Notes: a model not told the origin generated them from the sequence alone. A stretch of 64,000 nt of DNA from Achromobacter piechaudii NBRC 102461 (GCF_001571245.1 NZ_BCTK01000015.1:62001-126000); one strand, 5' to 3'. Positions 42,997 through 52,517 are shown, numbered from the stretch's first letter. Numbers and translations: made by a program.

Positions 42997-43986
42997 ATGA
43001 ACGCTTTGGATCTGGACGTATTGCAACAAGCCCGCGACTGGGTCGCCGCGGGCCGGCGCGTGCACGTGGTGACCGTTGTGCAAACCTGGGGCTCGGCGCC
43101 CCGGCAGGCCGGCGCCATGTTGGCCGTGCGCGACGATGGGCAGGTGATCGGTTCGGTATCGGGCGGCTGCATCGAAGACGATCTGATTGCCCGCGCCCGC
43201 GCCGGCGAACTTGAGGATGCCCCTGCCCGCCTGACCTACGGCGTCACGCGCGACGAAGCGGCGCGCTTCGGCCTGCCCTGCGGCGGCACGCTGCGCCTGA
43301 TCAGCGAACCGCTGCACGACACCGCCTGGCTGGACGCTGTGCTGGCGTCGATCCGCGAACATCGGCTGATACAGCGCACGGTGGACCTGATCGATGGCCA
43401 TACTTCGATTTCGCCCGCCGGCCCCGCCGACGGTCCCGACTTCGATGGCCGCATTTTCCGCAGCGTTTACGGGCCGCGATGGCGGCTGCTCATCATCGGC
43501 GCCAACCAGACCGCCCGCGTGCTGGCCGACATCGCCGCCACGCTGGAATTCCAGGTGACGGTCTGCGATCCGCGCGAAGAATTCTTCAACGGTTGGAACG
43601 CGCCCCACGCGACGCTGCTGACCAGCATGCCCGACGATGCCGTGCTGGAAATCGGCACCGACGAACGTACCGCGATCGTGGCCGTGACCCATGATCCCAA
43701 GCTTGACGATATGGCGCTGCTGGAAGCCTTGAAGTCGCCCGCATTCTATGTCGGCGCGCTGGGATCGCGCGCCAATCAGCAGAAGCGTCGTGAGCGCTTG
43801 CGCCTGTTCGACCTGGAAGAGCACCAGATAAATCGCTTGCACGGCCCGGTGGGCCTGCGCATCGCCAGCAAGACGCCAGCGGAGATCGCCGTGGCGGTTG
43901 CGGCCGAATTGATCTGGGTGCGAAACACGTTGGGAGACGGTCAGGCGGCACGCTGCGAACCCCGCGTGAATGCCATCAAGGATTGA
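42997..43986 (+). CDS. XdhC/CoxI-family molybdenum cofactor maturation factor
   Basis: A 329-residue two-domain protein. The N-terminal XdhC_CoxI domain contains VQTWGSAPRQAGAMLAV and GSVSGGCIEDDL. The C-terminal Rossmann-like domain contains LLIIGANQTARVLADIAA and FYVGALGSRANQQKR. XdhC proteins bind Mo cofactor, help its sulfuration and insert it into xanthine dehydrogenase-type enzymes in the cytosol. The only such enzyme in the window is the picolinate hydroxylase, so it is the likely client. It is divergent from picC and convergent with the MarR gene. The presence of a PicR-type operator supports co-regulation. Confidence 0.92.
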   Translation: MNALDLDVLQQARDWVAAGRRVHVVTVVQTWGSAPRQAGAMLAVRDDGQVIGSVSGGCIEDDLIARARAGELEDAPARLTYGVTRDEAARFGLPCGGTLRLISEPLHDTAWLDAVLASIREHRLIQRTVDLIDGHTSISPAGPADGPDFDGRIFRSVYGPRWRLLIIGANQTARVLADIAATLEFQVTVCDPREEFFNGWNAPHATLLTSMPDDAVLEIGTDERTAIVAVTHDPKLDDMALLEALKSPAFYVGALGSRANQQKRRERLRLFDLEEHQINRLHGPVGLRIASKTPAEIAVAVAAELIWVRNTLGDGQAARCEPRVNAIKD

Positions 43987-44017
43987 ATAGGGGCACGCCG
44001 TAGGCGGCCCCCTCGCC

Positions 44018-44551
44018 TTACATCGGTTTGAGCGTTGTGCGGCTGTACTGGTTATTGGCTTCGACCAGCGTGGAAAGCAGCTTCATGAAGATTTCCTGGT
44101 TGCGCGCGGACAGGGGCTCAAGCAAGCGCTGCTGCGCCCGGGCCATGCCTTGCTGCAACAGCCCCATGATGCGCAATCCTTCCGGCGTGATCACCGCCTG
44201 ACGCGAACGCTTGTCGGTAGGATTGACGCGGCGCTCGACCAGGCCGCGCTCTTGAAGCCGCTTGACCACATCCGCGGTAGTGGTGCGGTCCAGCCCCAGT
44301 TCCATGCCAATGGCGGTCTGGTCCAGCCAGGGACTGAGCGATAGCGCCGTCAGCACGCCGTACTGAACGGGCGTCACGTTCTGCGTCTTGCACTCTTCGT
44401 AGAACATGGCGTAGTGGATCTGGTTCAGGCGTCGCACCAGATAGCCGGGGCGCGACCACAGCACCTGCTTGGCCGGATCGAAAATATTGCTGTCTGTCTT
44501 CTGCGGTGCGACGCGCTTTCGGGACGTCGTCTTTTTCTGTACATCCGGCAC
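44018..44551 (-). CDS. picR: MarR-family regulator, probable PicR
   Basis: A 177-residue MarR protein with a basic N-terminal extension (KKTTSRKRVAPQK) and the winged helix DQTAIGMELGLDRTTTADVVKRLQERGLVERRV (quoted in part: GLDRTTTADVVKRL). A dimerising C-terminal helix follows. MarR repressors release palindromic DNA when they bind aromatic ligands. This gene flanks the pyridine cluster, and identical palindromes precede every operon of the cluster including itself (44572-44583). A role as ligand-relieved repressor of the whole cluster and of its own gene is therefore likely. It corresponds in family and location to PicR of Alcaligenes faecalis (from memory). Confidence 0.88.
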   Translation of the reverse strand: MPDVQKKTTSRKRVAPQKTDSNIFDPAKQVLWSRPGYLVRRLNQIHYAMFYEECKTQNVTPVQYGVLTALSLSPWLDQTAIGMELGLDRTTTADVVKRLQERGLVERRVNPTDKRSRQAVITPEGLRIMGLLQQGMARAQQRLLEPLSARNQEIFMKLLSTLVEANNQYSRTTLKPM

Positions 44552-44571
44552 GTTGAGGCAGCTCCGATTAG

Positions 44572-44583
44572 TTAGTGTACTGA
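44572..44583 (-). promoter_or_regulatory. PicR-type operator, autoregulatory
   Basis: TTAGTGTACTGA is one base from the consensus palindrome and lies 21 bp before the MarR start codon. A bound repressor there would block its own gene. Confidence 0.55.
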
Positions 44584-44624
44584 GAATAATACCATCGGCG
44601 ACCCGCTGTCGAGCGGTGCAGATC

Positions 44625-45533
44625 CTAGCGCGGATGCGCCGCCAGATAGGTCTTCAACGTCTGCACCAGCGCCGCCGCCGCAGGCGACAAACTGCGATTC
44701 CTGGATGTCACCAATCCGATCGACCGTTCCGCCACCGGCCCCGTCAACGGCCGTTGCACGATCGCGGTCTGCGCGACCGCGCCCGCCGCGATCTCGGGCA
44801 AGGCCGCCACGCCGAAACCGCATTCGACCATGGCCACGATGGTCGTCAGATGTTCAGCTTCGAATGCCGGCGTGAAGCGGATGCGGTTTTGCAGGAAGGC
44901 CCATTCGGTGTATTGCCGCACGCTGCTGGGCTGCACCATCGACACGTGCTCGGCGCTGGCCGTGTCGGCCCAGCGCAGCGGCCCGCGCGCCTTGGCCAGC
45001 GCGTGGCCCTCGGGAATCAACAGCAGAAAGCTGTCGGACATCAACGGCACGTAGTGCAGGTCGGCGTGCTGCGGGTCGGCGGCGGTCAAGGCGAAATCGA
45101 CCTCGCCCGCGCGCACCAGGTCGAACGCGGGACCGGACAGCGTATCGCGCACCTTCAACGCCACGTGCGGATGCGCCTGGCGGTAGGTCATCAACACGCG
45201 CGGCAGCAGCCGGGCAGCAAGCGAGGGCAAGGCGGCGACCGACACCTGGCCCTGCTCGGCGCTGGTGATGCTGCTGACGGCGGCGATGGCGTCGCGGAAC
45301 GCAACCTGCAAGCCGGCGGCCTGCTGCATGAAGACCTCGCCGGCGGCGGTCAGCCGCACGGTGCGAGTGGTGCGATCAAACAGCTTTACCGCCAGCGCTT
45401 CTTCGATCCGCTGTATCTGCGTGGACAAGGCCGATTGCGACAAGTGCAGCTGCGCCGCCGCCTGCCGGAAATTCAAGGTCCGGCCCAACACCAGCGTGGT
45501 GTCGATATCGCGCATCGAAAGATTGATCTGCAT
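44625..45533 (-). CDS. LysR-family transcriptional regulator
   Basis: A 302-residue LysR protein. Its helix-turn-helix FRQAAAQLHLSQSALSTQIQ lies at about residues 20-40, and the effector domain follows. The ATG at 45533 has GGTGGAGACC before it; the GTG at 45542 overlaps that site and is less likely. It is divergent from the dehydrogenase/BKACE pair, with about 120 bp between starts, and is their likely regulator. Its ligand may be a beta-hydroxy or beta-keto acid (inference). Confidence 0.92.
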   Translation of the reverse strand: MQINLSMRDIDTTLVLGRTLNFRQAAAQLHLSQSALSTQIQRIEEALAVKLFDRTTRTVRLTAAGEVFMQQAAGLQVAFRDAIAAVSSITSAEQGQVSVAALPSLAARLLPRVLMTYRQAHPHVALKVRDTLSGPAFDLVRAGEVDFALTAADPQHADLHYVPLMSDSFLLLIPEGHALAKARGPLRWADTASAEHVSMVQPSSVRQYTEWAFLQNRIRFTPAFEAEHLTTIVAMVECGFGVAALPEIAAGAVAQTAIVQRPLTGPVAERSIGLVTSRNRSLSPAAAALVQTLKTYLAAHPR

Positions 45534-45654
45534 GGTCTCCACCGGCTTTTCATTGATCTATTTTGTCGATCATTCTATCCAAAAAATCTGATTCATCTAT
45601 CAAACCGGCTTCTCTACACTCGCCCCCAACGACGATGCAATGACAGGAGCAAAC

Positions 45655-46617
45655 ATGCAGACGGACGCAACCGCGCTGCCCAATCCGGGCGCGGCGCATG
45701 CAGTAGTGGTGGGCGGCGGCACGATGGGCGCGGATGTGGCGGTGGTGTTGACGCGCGCCGCCTGCCGCACGACCGTGATCGAATCGAACGCCGAACGCGC
45801 GGCGGGCCTGCCCGCGCGCGTGGCTGAAAACCTGAAGACCATCGGGCGCGACGCCAACGCCGCGCTGCTGGCCACGGCCGCCAGCCTGGACGACGTGGAC
45901 TGGGCCACGGTGGACCTGGTGATCGAGTGCATTCCCGAACGCCTGGACATCAAGCAGGCGCTGTTCGCGGATCTGGTACGACGCGCCCGCCCGGACGCCA
46001 TCCTGGCCAGCAACAGTTCCAGCTTTCCGATCAGCGCCATCGGCCAGGGCCTGGACACGCGCGGCCGCATGCTGGGCCTGCACTTCTTCATGCCCGCGCA
46101 TCTGGTGCCGCTGGTGGAAGTGGTGCTGGGCGAAGCCAGCGACAATGCCTGCGCCGATTCCCTGATCGCCTTCATGCGCCGTTGCGGCAGCGTGCCGGTC
46201 AAGGTCAAGCAGGACCTGCCCGGCTTCCTGGCCAACCGCTTGCAGCATGCGCTGTCGCGCGAGGCCTTCGACCTGATCGACCGCGGCATCGCATCGCCGG
46301 AAGACGTGGACGCGGCCGTGCGCTTCGGCTTCGGCTTCCGCTTCCTGGCCGCGGGCCCCGTCATGCAGCGCGACCACGCCGGCATCGACGTGCACGCCGC
46401 CGCCGGCGCGACCATGTACCCGACCTTCTGCAACTCGGACCACCCCGCGCGCTGCCTCACCGAACGCGCGGCCGATGGCCGCTACGGCATGAAGGCAGGT
46501 GAAGGGTTCTATTCCTGGACGCCCGAAACCATCGCCGCCGAGCGCGCCCGCTACGACCGCCTGCTGCGCGCCGGCCTGGACCTCATCAACCCGGAATTGC
46601 CGGAGATCCAACCTTGA
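45655..46617 (+). CDS. 3-hydroxyacyl-CoA dehydrogenase family protein (beta-hydroxy acid dehydrogenase)
   Basis: A 320-residue NAD-dependent dehydrogenase. The Rossmann motif is VVVGGGTMGADVAVVL (about residues 17-32). ECIPERLDIKQALF and ASNSSSFPISAI carry the conserved Glu/Ser region, and LGLHFFMPAHLVPLVEVV holds the catalytic His. The C-terminal helical domain contains PGFLANRL. Relatives include 3-hydroxybutyryl-CoA dehydrogenase and carnitine dehydrogenase. It is translationally coupled to a BKACE enzyme (4-bp overlap). A role making a beta-keto acid for that partner is therefore more likely than classical beta-oxidation. The ATG 45655 follows ACAGGAGCAAAC. Confidence 0.88.
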   Translation: MQTDATALPNPGAAHAVVVGGGTMGADVAVVLTRAACRTTVIESNAERAAGLPARVAENLKTIGRDANAALLATAASLDDVDWATVDLVIECIPERLDIKQALFADLVRRARPDAILASNSSSFPISAIGQGLDTRGRMLGLHFFMPAHLVPLVEVVLGEASDNACADSLIAFMRRCGSVPVKVKQDLPGFLANRLQHALSREAFDLIDRGIASPEDVDAAVRFGFGFRFLAAGPVMQRDHAGIDVHAAAGATMYPTFCNSDHPARCLTERAADGRYGMKAGEGFYSWTPETIAAERARYDRLLRAGLDLINPELPEIQP

Positions 46618-47468
46618 ACGCCCCTGCCCTGCCGCGCGCCGCGCTGGCCGACTCGCCCGTCATCATCACCGTGGCGCCCAATGGCGCCTACAAGAAGGCC
46701 GCCGACCATCCTGCCGTGCCGCTGACGGCCGACGACCTGGCGCGCGAAGCCCGCGCCTGCCTGGACGCCGGCGCCGGCATGATGCACATGCACGTGCGCA
46801 AGCCCGACGGCAGCCATCTGCTGGATGCGCAGGCCTACCGCGACGCACTGGCCGCCGTGGAACGCGCCGTTGGCCGCGAATTGCTGGTGCAGGTCACCAG
46901 CGAAGCGGCCGGCGTGTACAAGGCGGCCGAGCAGATTGCGCTGGTGCGCGAACTGCAACCGGAAGCCGTGTCGATCGGCCTGCGCGAAATCGCCGTGCCC
47001 GATATCGCCGAAGCGGAACTGGCGTCGTTCCTGGCCTGGCTGGCCGAGCGCCGCATCATGACGCAGATCATCCTGTACGACGAAGGCGACGTGCGCCGCT
47101 GGCTGTCGCTGCGTGCACGGGGCCTGGTGCCACCGGGCGCATGGTCGGTGCTGTTCGTGCTGGGCCGCTACAGCGCGGGCCAGACCTCGTCCGCCTATGA
47201 CCTGCTGCCCTTCCTGTCCGCCTACGATCAGTCCTTGCCCTGGGCGGTGTGCGCGTTCGGTCCCGAGGAAAACGCGTGCGTCACCACGGCGGCGGCTTTT
47301 GGGGGCCACATGCGCGTGGGCTTCGAGAACAACCTGAAGCTGCGCGACGGCAGCATCGCGCCGGACAATGCCGCGCTGGTTCGTCAGGCCGCGGACGGCG
47401 CACGCGCGCTGGGCCGACCCCTGGCCACGGCGGCTGACGCGCGGCGCATCTACGGCGCGATTGCCTGA
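46614..47468 (+). CDS. Beta-keto acid cleavage enzyme (BKACE, DUF849)
   Basis: A 284-residue TIM-barrel zinc enzyme of the BKACE family (3-keto-5-aminohexanoate cleavage-like). It condenses a beta-keto acid with acetyl-CoA to release acetoacetate and a new CoA ester. The metal ligands are in MMHMHVRKPDG. Family motifs VSIGLREIAV and GGHMRVGFENNL are present. The start is TTG at 46614, overlapping the preceding stop as TTGA. With the upstream dehydrogenase it resembles the carnitine-type dehydrogenase/BKACE pairs, though the substrate here is not known. A strong terminator follows. Confidence 0.88.
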   Translation: MNAPALPRAALADSPVIITVAPNGAYKKAADHPAVPLTADDLAREARACLDAGAGMMHMHVRKPDGSHLLDAQAYRDALAAVERAVGRELLVQVTSEAAGVYKAAEQIALVRELQPEAVSIGLREIAVPDIAEAELASFLAWLAERRIMTQIILYDEGDVRRWLSLRARGLVPPGAWSVLFVLGRYSAGQTSSAYDLLPFLSAYDQSLPWAVCAFGPEENACVTTAAAFGGHMRVGFENNLKLRDGSIAPDNAALVRQAADGARALGRPLATAADARRIYGAIA

Positions 47469-47500
47469 TCCTGAACACGCAGCGACCGCGCTTGCCATTC

Positions 47501-47553
47501 GCGTGCCCGACGCGCTGCCGGACTGAACCGGCAGCCGTGTCGGGCACGCTTTT
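47501..47553 (+). terminator. Rho-independent terminator after the BKACE gene
   Basis: The outer 11-bp stem GCGTGCCCGAC (47501-47511) pairs with GTCGGGCACGC (47539-47549). It encloses a second 8-bp stem GCTGCCGG/CCGGCAGC and is followed by TTTTT. It separates the BKACE operon from nap. Confidence 0.88.
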
Positions 47554-47675
47554 TATTGCGCCGCCGCAAAATTATTTCGCCGATATGCAACATTGACGCG
47601 ATATAAAAGCACTGCTAAAAACCTCGATATCCGCACGTTCGATGCAATACCCCAACTGTCAAAGTGAGGTGGTGT

Positions 47676-47834
47676 GTGCAAAACGAGTCTGATGGCTACA
47701 CCAAGCCTCAGGAACTTCGAAGTTTCCTGTTCCTGACGGCGGTCATGGCGCCCGTGCTTACGGTCATCATCGTGGCGGGCTACGGTTTCGCAGTCTGGTT
47801 CTACCAGCTCATCGCAGGCCCTCCGGGCAGCTGA
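47676..47834 (+). CDS. napE: NapE, small membrane protein of periplasmic nitrate reductase
   Basis: A 52-residue protein starting at GTG 47676 (GAGG 8 nt upstream). It has one transmembrane segment, with the family pattern ELRSFLFLTAVMAPVLTVII followed by a VWFYQL segment and the C-terminal GPPG. These are the usual marks of NapE/TorE-type proteins. Its function is unknown, but it is associated with Nap in many proteobacteria. Its stop overlaps the napD start (TGATG). It is the first gene of the nap-ccm run; the 120 bp upstream carries no convincing FNR or NarL site. Confidence 0.88.
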   Translation: MQNESDGYTKPQELRSFLFLTAVMAPVLTVIIVAGYGFAVWFYQLIAGPPGS

Positions 47835-48175
47835 TGAAACACGACGAATCCGCTTCCCTGGCAGTGCCTGCACCTGCCGCGCCCGCCCCGGCGCCCCCCG
47901 AGCTGCACATCGCAAGCCTGGTCGTGCATGCCCTGCCCCACCGCCTGCCCGACGTCCGCGCCGCCATTTCGGCGATAGCGGGCTCGGACATCCATGGCGC
48001 CTCCGACACCGGCAAGCTGGTCGTCACGCTGGAAGCGCCCACCACCGACGACATGATGGCGCGGATCTCCGAGATCCAGCGCCTGGATGGCGTACTGGCT
48101 TCGGCGCTGGTCTATCAGCACGCCGACACGCTGGCCGCGATGAACGAGGAGATTGGCGATGTCCATGGCTCGTAG
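47834..48175 (+). CDS. napD: NapD, chaperone for NapA Tat export
   Basis: A 113-residue cytoplasmic chaperone that binds the twin-arginine signal of NapA and prevents premature export. The ferredoxin-like core ([35 protein letters not shown]) follows an unusual Ala/Pro-rich N-terminal extension of about 22 residues, making it longer than typical NapD. Its 3' end overlaps the napA start by 17 bp, consistent with coupled translation of chaperone and client. Confidence 0.92.
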   Translation: MKHDESASLAVPAPAAPAPAPPELHIASLVVHALPHRLPDVRAAISAIAGSDIHGASDTGKLVVTLEAPTTDDMMARISEIQRLDGVLASALVYQHADTLAAMNEEIGDVHGS

Positions 48176-50654
48176 AGATTTCATCAAGCAGTCCGCCGCC
48201 GCAGCCGCCGCCACCGTGGCGGGCATACCGATAGTCGGCGTCACGCAGAACATCGTGACCGAGTCCGAAGCCGCCAAGCTGAAATGGTCCAAGGCGCCCT
48301 GTAGGTTCTGCGGGACCGGTTGCGGCGTGAACGTCGCGGTCAAGGACAACCAGGTCGTGGCCACGCACGGCGATTTCAATGCCGAGGTGAACAAGGGGCT
48401 GAACTGCGTCAAAGGCTATTTCCTGTCGAAGATCATGTATGGCAATGACCGGCTGACCACGCCCCTCTTGCGCATGAAGGACGGCAAGTACGCCAAGGAC
48501 GGCGAGTTCGCGCCGGTGTCCTGGGACCAGGCCTTTGACGTGATGGCCGAACAGTTCAAGCGCGTCCTGCGCGACAAGGGCCCGACCGCCGTCGGCATGT
48601 TCGGCTCGGGCCAATGGACCATCTGGGAAGGCTACGCCGCGCTCAAGCTGATGAAGGCGGGCTTTCGGACCAACAACCTGGACCCGAACGCGCGCCACTG
48701 CATGGCCTCGGCGGCCGTGGGCTTCATGCGCACCTTCGGCGCGGACGAGCCCATGGGCTGCTATGACGACATCGAGAACGCCGACGCCTTCGTGCTGTGG
48801 GGTTCGAACATGGCGGAAATGCACCCCATCCTGTGGACGCGCGTGACCGACCGCCGCCTGTCCGCGCCCAAGACGCGCGTGGTGGTGCTGTCCACCTTCG
48901 AACACCGCTCTTACGAGCTGGCCGACCTGACGCTGACCTTCACGCCGCAGACGGATCTGGCCATCCTCAACTACATCGCCAATCACATCATCCAGACCAA
49001 GCGGGTGAATCGGGACTTCGTCGACAAGCACACGACCTTCCATCTGGGCAACACCGACATCGGCTATGGCCTGCGTCCGGAACACCCTTTGCAGAAGGCT
49101 GCCAAGAACGCGGACGACCCCGGCGGTTCCAAGCCCATCACCTTTGACGACTTCGCCAAGTTCGTCTCGACCTACGACTTGGAATACACGTCGCGGCTGA
49201 CGGGGGTTCCGCAAAAGCAGTTGCGCGATCTGGCCGAGCTCTATGCCGACCCGAAGATCCGCGTGACCTCGTTCTGGACGATGGGATTCAACCAGCACAC
49301 GCGTGGCGTGTGGGCCAACAACATGGCCTACAACATCCACCTGCTGACAGGCAAGATCTCGACGCCGGGCAACAGCCCGTTCTCGCTGACCGGCCAGCCC
49401 TCGGCCTGTGGCACCGCGCGCGAAGTAGGCACGTTCTCGCATCGCCTGCCCGCCGACCTGGTGGTGACCAACCCCAAGCATCGCGCGCACGCGGAAGAAA
49501 TCTGGCAACTGCCCGACGGCACCATTCCCGACAAGGTCGGCGCGCACGCGGTGTTGCAGAACCGCATGCTCAAGGACGGCAAGATCAACGCCTACTGGGT
49601 GATGGTCAACAACAACATGCAGGCGGCCGCCAACCTGATGAACGAGGGGCTGCCCGGCTATCGCAACCCGGCCAACTTCATCGTCGTGTCCGACGCCTAC
49701 CCCACGGTCACGACCATCTCGGCCGACCTGATCCTGCCCACCGCCATGTGGGTGGAAAAGGAAGGCGCCTATGGCAACGCCGAACGGCGCACGCAATTCT
49801 GGCATCAGCTGGTGAACGCGCCCGCCGACGCGCGTTCGGACCTGTGGCAGCTGATGGAATTTTCCAAGCGCTTCAAGGTGGAAGAAGTGTGGCCGGCCGA
49901 CCTGCTGGCCAAGAAGCCGGAGTACCGCGACAAGACGCTGTTCGACATCCTGTTCGCCAACGGCAAGGTCAATAAATTCCCCAATAGCGAGCTGGATCCC
50001 GAATACGAAAACCAGGAAGCGAAGGCGTTCGGCTTCTATGCGCAGAAGGGCCTGTTCGAGGAATACGCGGAGTTCGGCCGCGGGCACGGCCACGATCTTG
50101 CGCCCTTTGACACCTATCACGAGGTGCGCGGCCTGCGCTGGCCGGTCGTCAAGGGCAAGGAAACGTTGTGGCGCTACCGCGAAGGCAGCGACCCCTACGT
50201 CAAGGCGGGCGCGGGCTTCGAGTTCTACGGCAACCCGGACGGCCGCGCGAAGATCTACGCCGTCCCCTACGAGCCGCCCCCGGAAACACCCGACCAGGAA
50301 TACCCGTTCTGGCTGTCTACCGGCCGCATCCTGGAACACTGGCATTCGGGATCGATGACGCGCCGCGTGCCCGAGCTGTACCGCGCCTTTCCCAACGCGG
50401 TCTGTTTCATGCACCCGGACGACGCCCAGGCGATGGGCTTGCGGCGCGGCGTCGAAGTCGAAATCGAATCGCGGCGCGGCAAGATGCGCACGCGCCTGGA
50501 AACGCGAGGACGCGACAAGCCGCCGCGCGGCCTGATATTCGTGCCCTGGTTCGACGCCGGACAGCTAATCAACAAGGTCACGCTGGACGCCACCGACCCG
50601 ATCTCGTTCCAGACCGACTTCAAGAAATGCGCGGTCAGGATCAACAAGGTCTGA
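48159..50654 (+). CDS. napA: Periplasmic nitrate reductase catalytic subunit NapA
   Basis: An 831-residue molybdoenzyme (bis-MGD, DMSO reductase family) that reduces nitrate to nitrite in the periplasm. The twin-arginine signal [14 protein letters not shown] targets it to Tat. The [4Fe-4S] ligands are Cys48, Cys51, Cys55 ([10 protein letters not shown]) and Cys83 (LNCVKGY), and the Mo ligand is Cys181 (NARHCMASA). The ATG at 48159 has GAGGAG at ideal spacing; a TTG at 48153 is not needed. It overlaps napD and is followed by napB and napC. Full length, no defects seen. Confidence 0.97.
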   Translation: MSMARRDFIKQSAAAAAATVAGIPIVGVTQNIVTESEAAKLKWSKAPCRFCGTGCGVNVAVKDNQVVATHGDFNAEVNKGLNCVKGYFLSKIMYGNDRLTTPLLRMKDGKYAKDGEFAPVSWDQAFDVMAEQFKRVLRDKGPTAVGMFGSGQWTIWEGYAALKLMKAGFRTNNLDPNARHCMASAAVGFMRTFGADEPMGCYDDIENADAFVLWGSNMAEMHPILWTRVTDRRLSAPKTRVVVLSTFEHRSYELADLTLTFTPQTDLAILNYIANHIIQTKRVNRDFVDKHTTFHLGNTDIGYGLRPEHPLQKAAKNADDPGGSKPITFDDFAKFVSTYDLEYTSRLTGVPQKQLRDLAELYADPKIRVTSFWTMGFNQHTRGVWANNMAYNIHLLTGKISTPGNSPFSLTGQPSACGTAREVGTFSHRLPADLVVTNPKHRAHAEEIWQLPDGTIPDKVGAHAVLQNRMLKDGKINAYWVMVNNNMQAAANLMNEGLPGYRNPANFIVVSDAYPTVTTISADLILPTAMWVEKEGAYGNAERRTQFWHQLVNAPADARSDLWQLMEFSKRFKVEEVWPADLLAKKPEYRDKTLFDILFANGKVNKFPNSELDPEYENQEAKAFGFYAQKGLFEEYAEFGRGHGHDLAPFDTYHEVRGLRWPVVKGKETLWRYREGSDPYVKAGAGFEFYGNPDGRAKIYAVPYEPPPETPDQEYPFWLSTGRILEHWHSGSMTRRVPELYRAFPNAVCFMHPDDAQAMGLRRGVEVEIESRRGKMRTRLETRGRDKPPRGLIFVPWFDAGQLINKVTLDATDPISFQTDFKKCAVRINKV

Positions 50655-50673
50655 AGACCTCGGGGAGACAGCC

Positions 50674-51159
50674 ATGAACCACCGCGCCGCCGCCATCGCC
50701 CTCGCACTTGCCGCGGGCTTCCTGTTCGGTTCGGCATCGGCCGCCCCGCCGCTGGAGGTCGAAGACCCCATGCGGGGCGCCACGCCCATTCCCGAAGAGA
50801 CCAACCCGCCGCTGATCAGTCCCATCGAGAACAAGGACATTAAGCGGATGCGGACGTATTCGATGCAGCCGCCGACCATTCCGCACAAGATCGACGGCTA
50901 CCAGATCGACAAGAACTACAACCGTTGCCTGGCCTGCCATGCGCGCGTGAACACCGAGGAATCCCAAGCGCCGCCGTTGAGCGTCACGCACTACATGGAT
51001 CGCGACAGCAACGTGCTGGCCGAGGTGTCGCCGCGCCGCTATTTCTGCGTGCAATGCCATGTGCCGCAAGCCGAGGCCAAGCCGCTGGTGTCCAACACCT
51101 ACCAGGACATCGACGTGATCCTCAAGCGCCTGACCGCCCCGGCGACAGACAAGAAGTAA
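50674..51159 (+). CDS. napB: NapB, diheme cytochrome c subunit of nitrate reductase
   Basis: A 161-residue periplasmic electron-transfer subunit. It has a signal peptide ([17 protein letters not shown]) and two heme-binding CxxCH motifs, CLACH and CVQCH. It passes electrons from NapC to NapA. It starts 19 bp after napA with GGGGAGACAGCC before the ATG. The heme sites need the ccm system encoded immediately downstream. Confidence 0.95.
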   Translation: MNHRAAAIALALAAGFLFGSASAAPPLEVEDPMRGATPIPEETNPPLISPIENKDIKRMRTYSMQPPTIPHKIDGYQIDKNYNRCLACHARVNTEESQAPPLSVTHYMDRDSNVLAEVSPRRYFCVQCHVPQAEAKPLVSNTYQDIDVILKRLTAPATDKK

Positions 51160-51172
51160 CGGAGACGCCGCC

Positions 51173-51841
51173 ATGGTCAAGCTCCTAAAGCGCTACTGGA
51201 ACATCATTCGCCGCCCCAGCGTGCATTTCAGCCTGGGCTTTCTGACAGTCGGCGGCTTCATCGGCGGCATCCTGTTCTGGGGCGCGTTCAACACCGCCAT
51301 GGAACTGACCAACACCGAGAAATTCTGCACGGGCTGCCACGAAATGCGCGACAACGTGTACGCGGAACTCAAGGGCACCATCCACTTCACCAACCGCTCG
51401 GGCGTGCGCGCCCTGTGTTCGGACTGCCACGTTCCGCACAACTGGACGGACAAGATCGCGCGCAAGATGCAGGCGTCCAAGGAAGTGTGGGGCAAGATCT
51501 TCGGCACCATCGACACGCGCGAGAAATTCGAGGAAAAGCGCCTGGAGCTGGCCAAGCACGAGTGGGCGCGGTTCAAGGCCAACGATTCGCTGGAATGCCG
51601 CAACTGCCACAACTACGAATACATGGACTTCACGCGCCAGAGCGTGCGCGCGCAGAACATGCACTCGAAGTACCTGGCCGACAAGTCCAAGACCTGCATC
51701 GATTGCCACAAGGGCATCGCGCACAAGCTGCCCAACATTCCGCCTGAGTCGGTGTCGGACGCAGGCCCCGCCGCCGGCGCGGCCAAGAGCGTCGCCCAGG
51801 TGGAGCCGGCCAAGGTGGAGCCCGCCAATGCGGCCCGCTGA
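51173..51841 (+). CDS. napC: NapC, membrane-anchored tetraheme quinol dehydrogenase
   Basis: A 222-residue NapC/NirT-family cytochrome. It has an N-terminal membrane anchor ([20 protein letters not shown]) and four CxxCH sites: CTGCH, CSDCH, CRNCH and CIDCH. It oxidises quinol in the inner membrane and feeds NapB. The C-terminal tail is Ala/Pro/Val-rich with repeated [14 protein letters not shown] residues. Its last 14 bp overlap ccmA, so nap and ccm are one transcription unit. Confidence 0.96.
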   Translation: MVKLLKRYWNIIRRPSVHFSLGFLTVGGFIGGILFWGAFNTAMELTNTEKFCTGCHEMRDNVYAELKGTIHFTNRSGVRALCSDCHVPHNWTDKIARKMQASKEVWGKIFGTIDTREKFEEKRLELAKHEWARFKANDSLECRNCHNYEYMDFTRQSVRAQNMHSKYLADKSKTCIDCHKGIAHKLPNIPPESVSDAGPAAGAAKSVAQVEPAKVEPANAAR

Positions 51842-52517
51842 CGCGCCACTGCCCCTGCTGGCCGCCAGCGGCCTGTGCTGCCCTCGCGGCGGCGCGCAAG
51901 GGCAAGGCGTGGGTCCCTTGGACTTCGATTTGCACGCCGGCCAGTTGCTGCATCTGCATGGCGCCAACGGCAGCGGCAAAACCAGCGTGCTGCGCATGCT
52001 GGCCGGACTGCTGCGGCCAGTAGCCGGCACGCTGCGCGCGCAGGGACGCGAGGTGGCGCTCGACCCCGCGTCCTATTTCGGGCGCGTGGCGTATCTGGGC
52101 CACGCCAACGGCCTGAGCGCCGACCTGAGCGCGCTGGAGAACCTGCGCTATGCGCTGCATGTGTCCGGCGCGCCGCAAAGTGATGCGGCCATCGCGGCCG
52201 GGCTCAACACCTGGGGCCTGCACTCCTGCCTGCACACCCCGGCTGGCCGCCTGTCGCAAGGCCAGGCCCGGCGCGTGGCGCTGGCCGCCGTCATGCTGAG
52301 CGGCAAGCCGCTATGGCTGCTGGACGAACCCGACGCGGGGCTGGACGCCGCCAGCCTGGTGCAGTTGTGGGCCATGCTGGACGCGCACCTGGATCGCGGC
52401 GGCGCGGCCGTGGTGGCCTGCCATCGGCGACCGGCCACCGCCGCCGACCGCCTGCTAACCCTGAACATGGATGACTACGCGGATGCTGACTACGCTGTCT
52501 CAGTTGGCGCTGCGTGA
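51828..52517 (+). CDS. ccmA: CcmA, ATP-binding subunit of heme exporter
   Basis: A 229-residue ABC ATPase of cytochrome c maturation System I. It has Walker [16 protein letters not shown], the signature [14 protein letters not shown] and Walker [13 protein letters not shown]. With CcmB it powers release of holo-CcmE from the CcmCDE complex. It overlaps napC by 14 bp and ccmB by about 35 bp. The C-terminal tail ([11 protein letters not shown]) goes beyond the core fold. Confidence 0.95.
   Translation: MRPADAPLPLLAASGLCCPRGGAQGQGVGPLDFDLHAGQLLHLHGANGSGKTSVLRMLAGLLRPVAGTLRAQGREVALDPASYFGRVAYLGHANGLSADLSALENLRYALHVSGAPQSDAAIAAGLNTWGLHSCLHTPAGRLSQGQARRVALAAVMLSGKPLWLLDEPDAGLDAASLVQLWAMLDAHLDRGGAAVVACHRRPATAADRLLTLNMDDYADADYAVSVGAA

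Noticed and set aside
47554..47675. FNR/Anr box upstream of nap
   Set aside because: The best candidate, TTGACGCGATATAA, has a poor second half-site, so no claim is made.
48024..50414. Minus-strand open frame of 796 codons
   Set aside because: It is the antisense shadow of napA.
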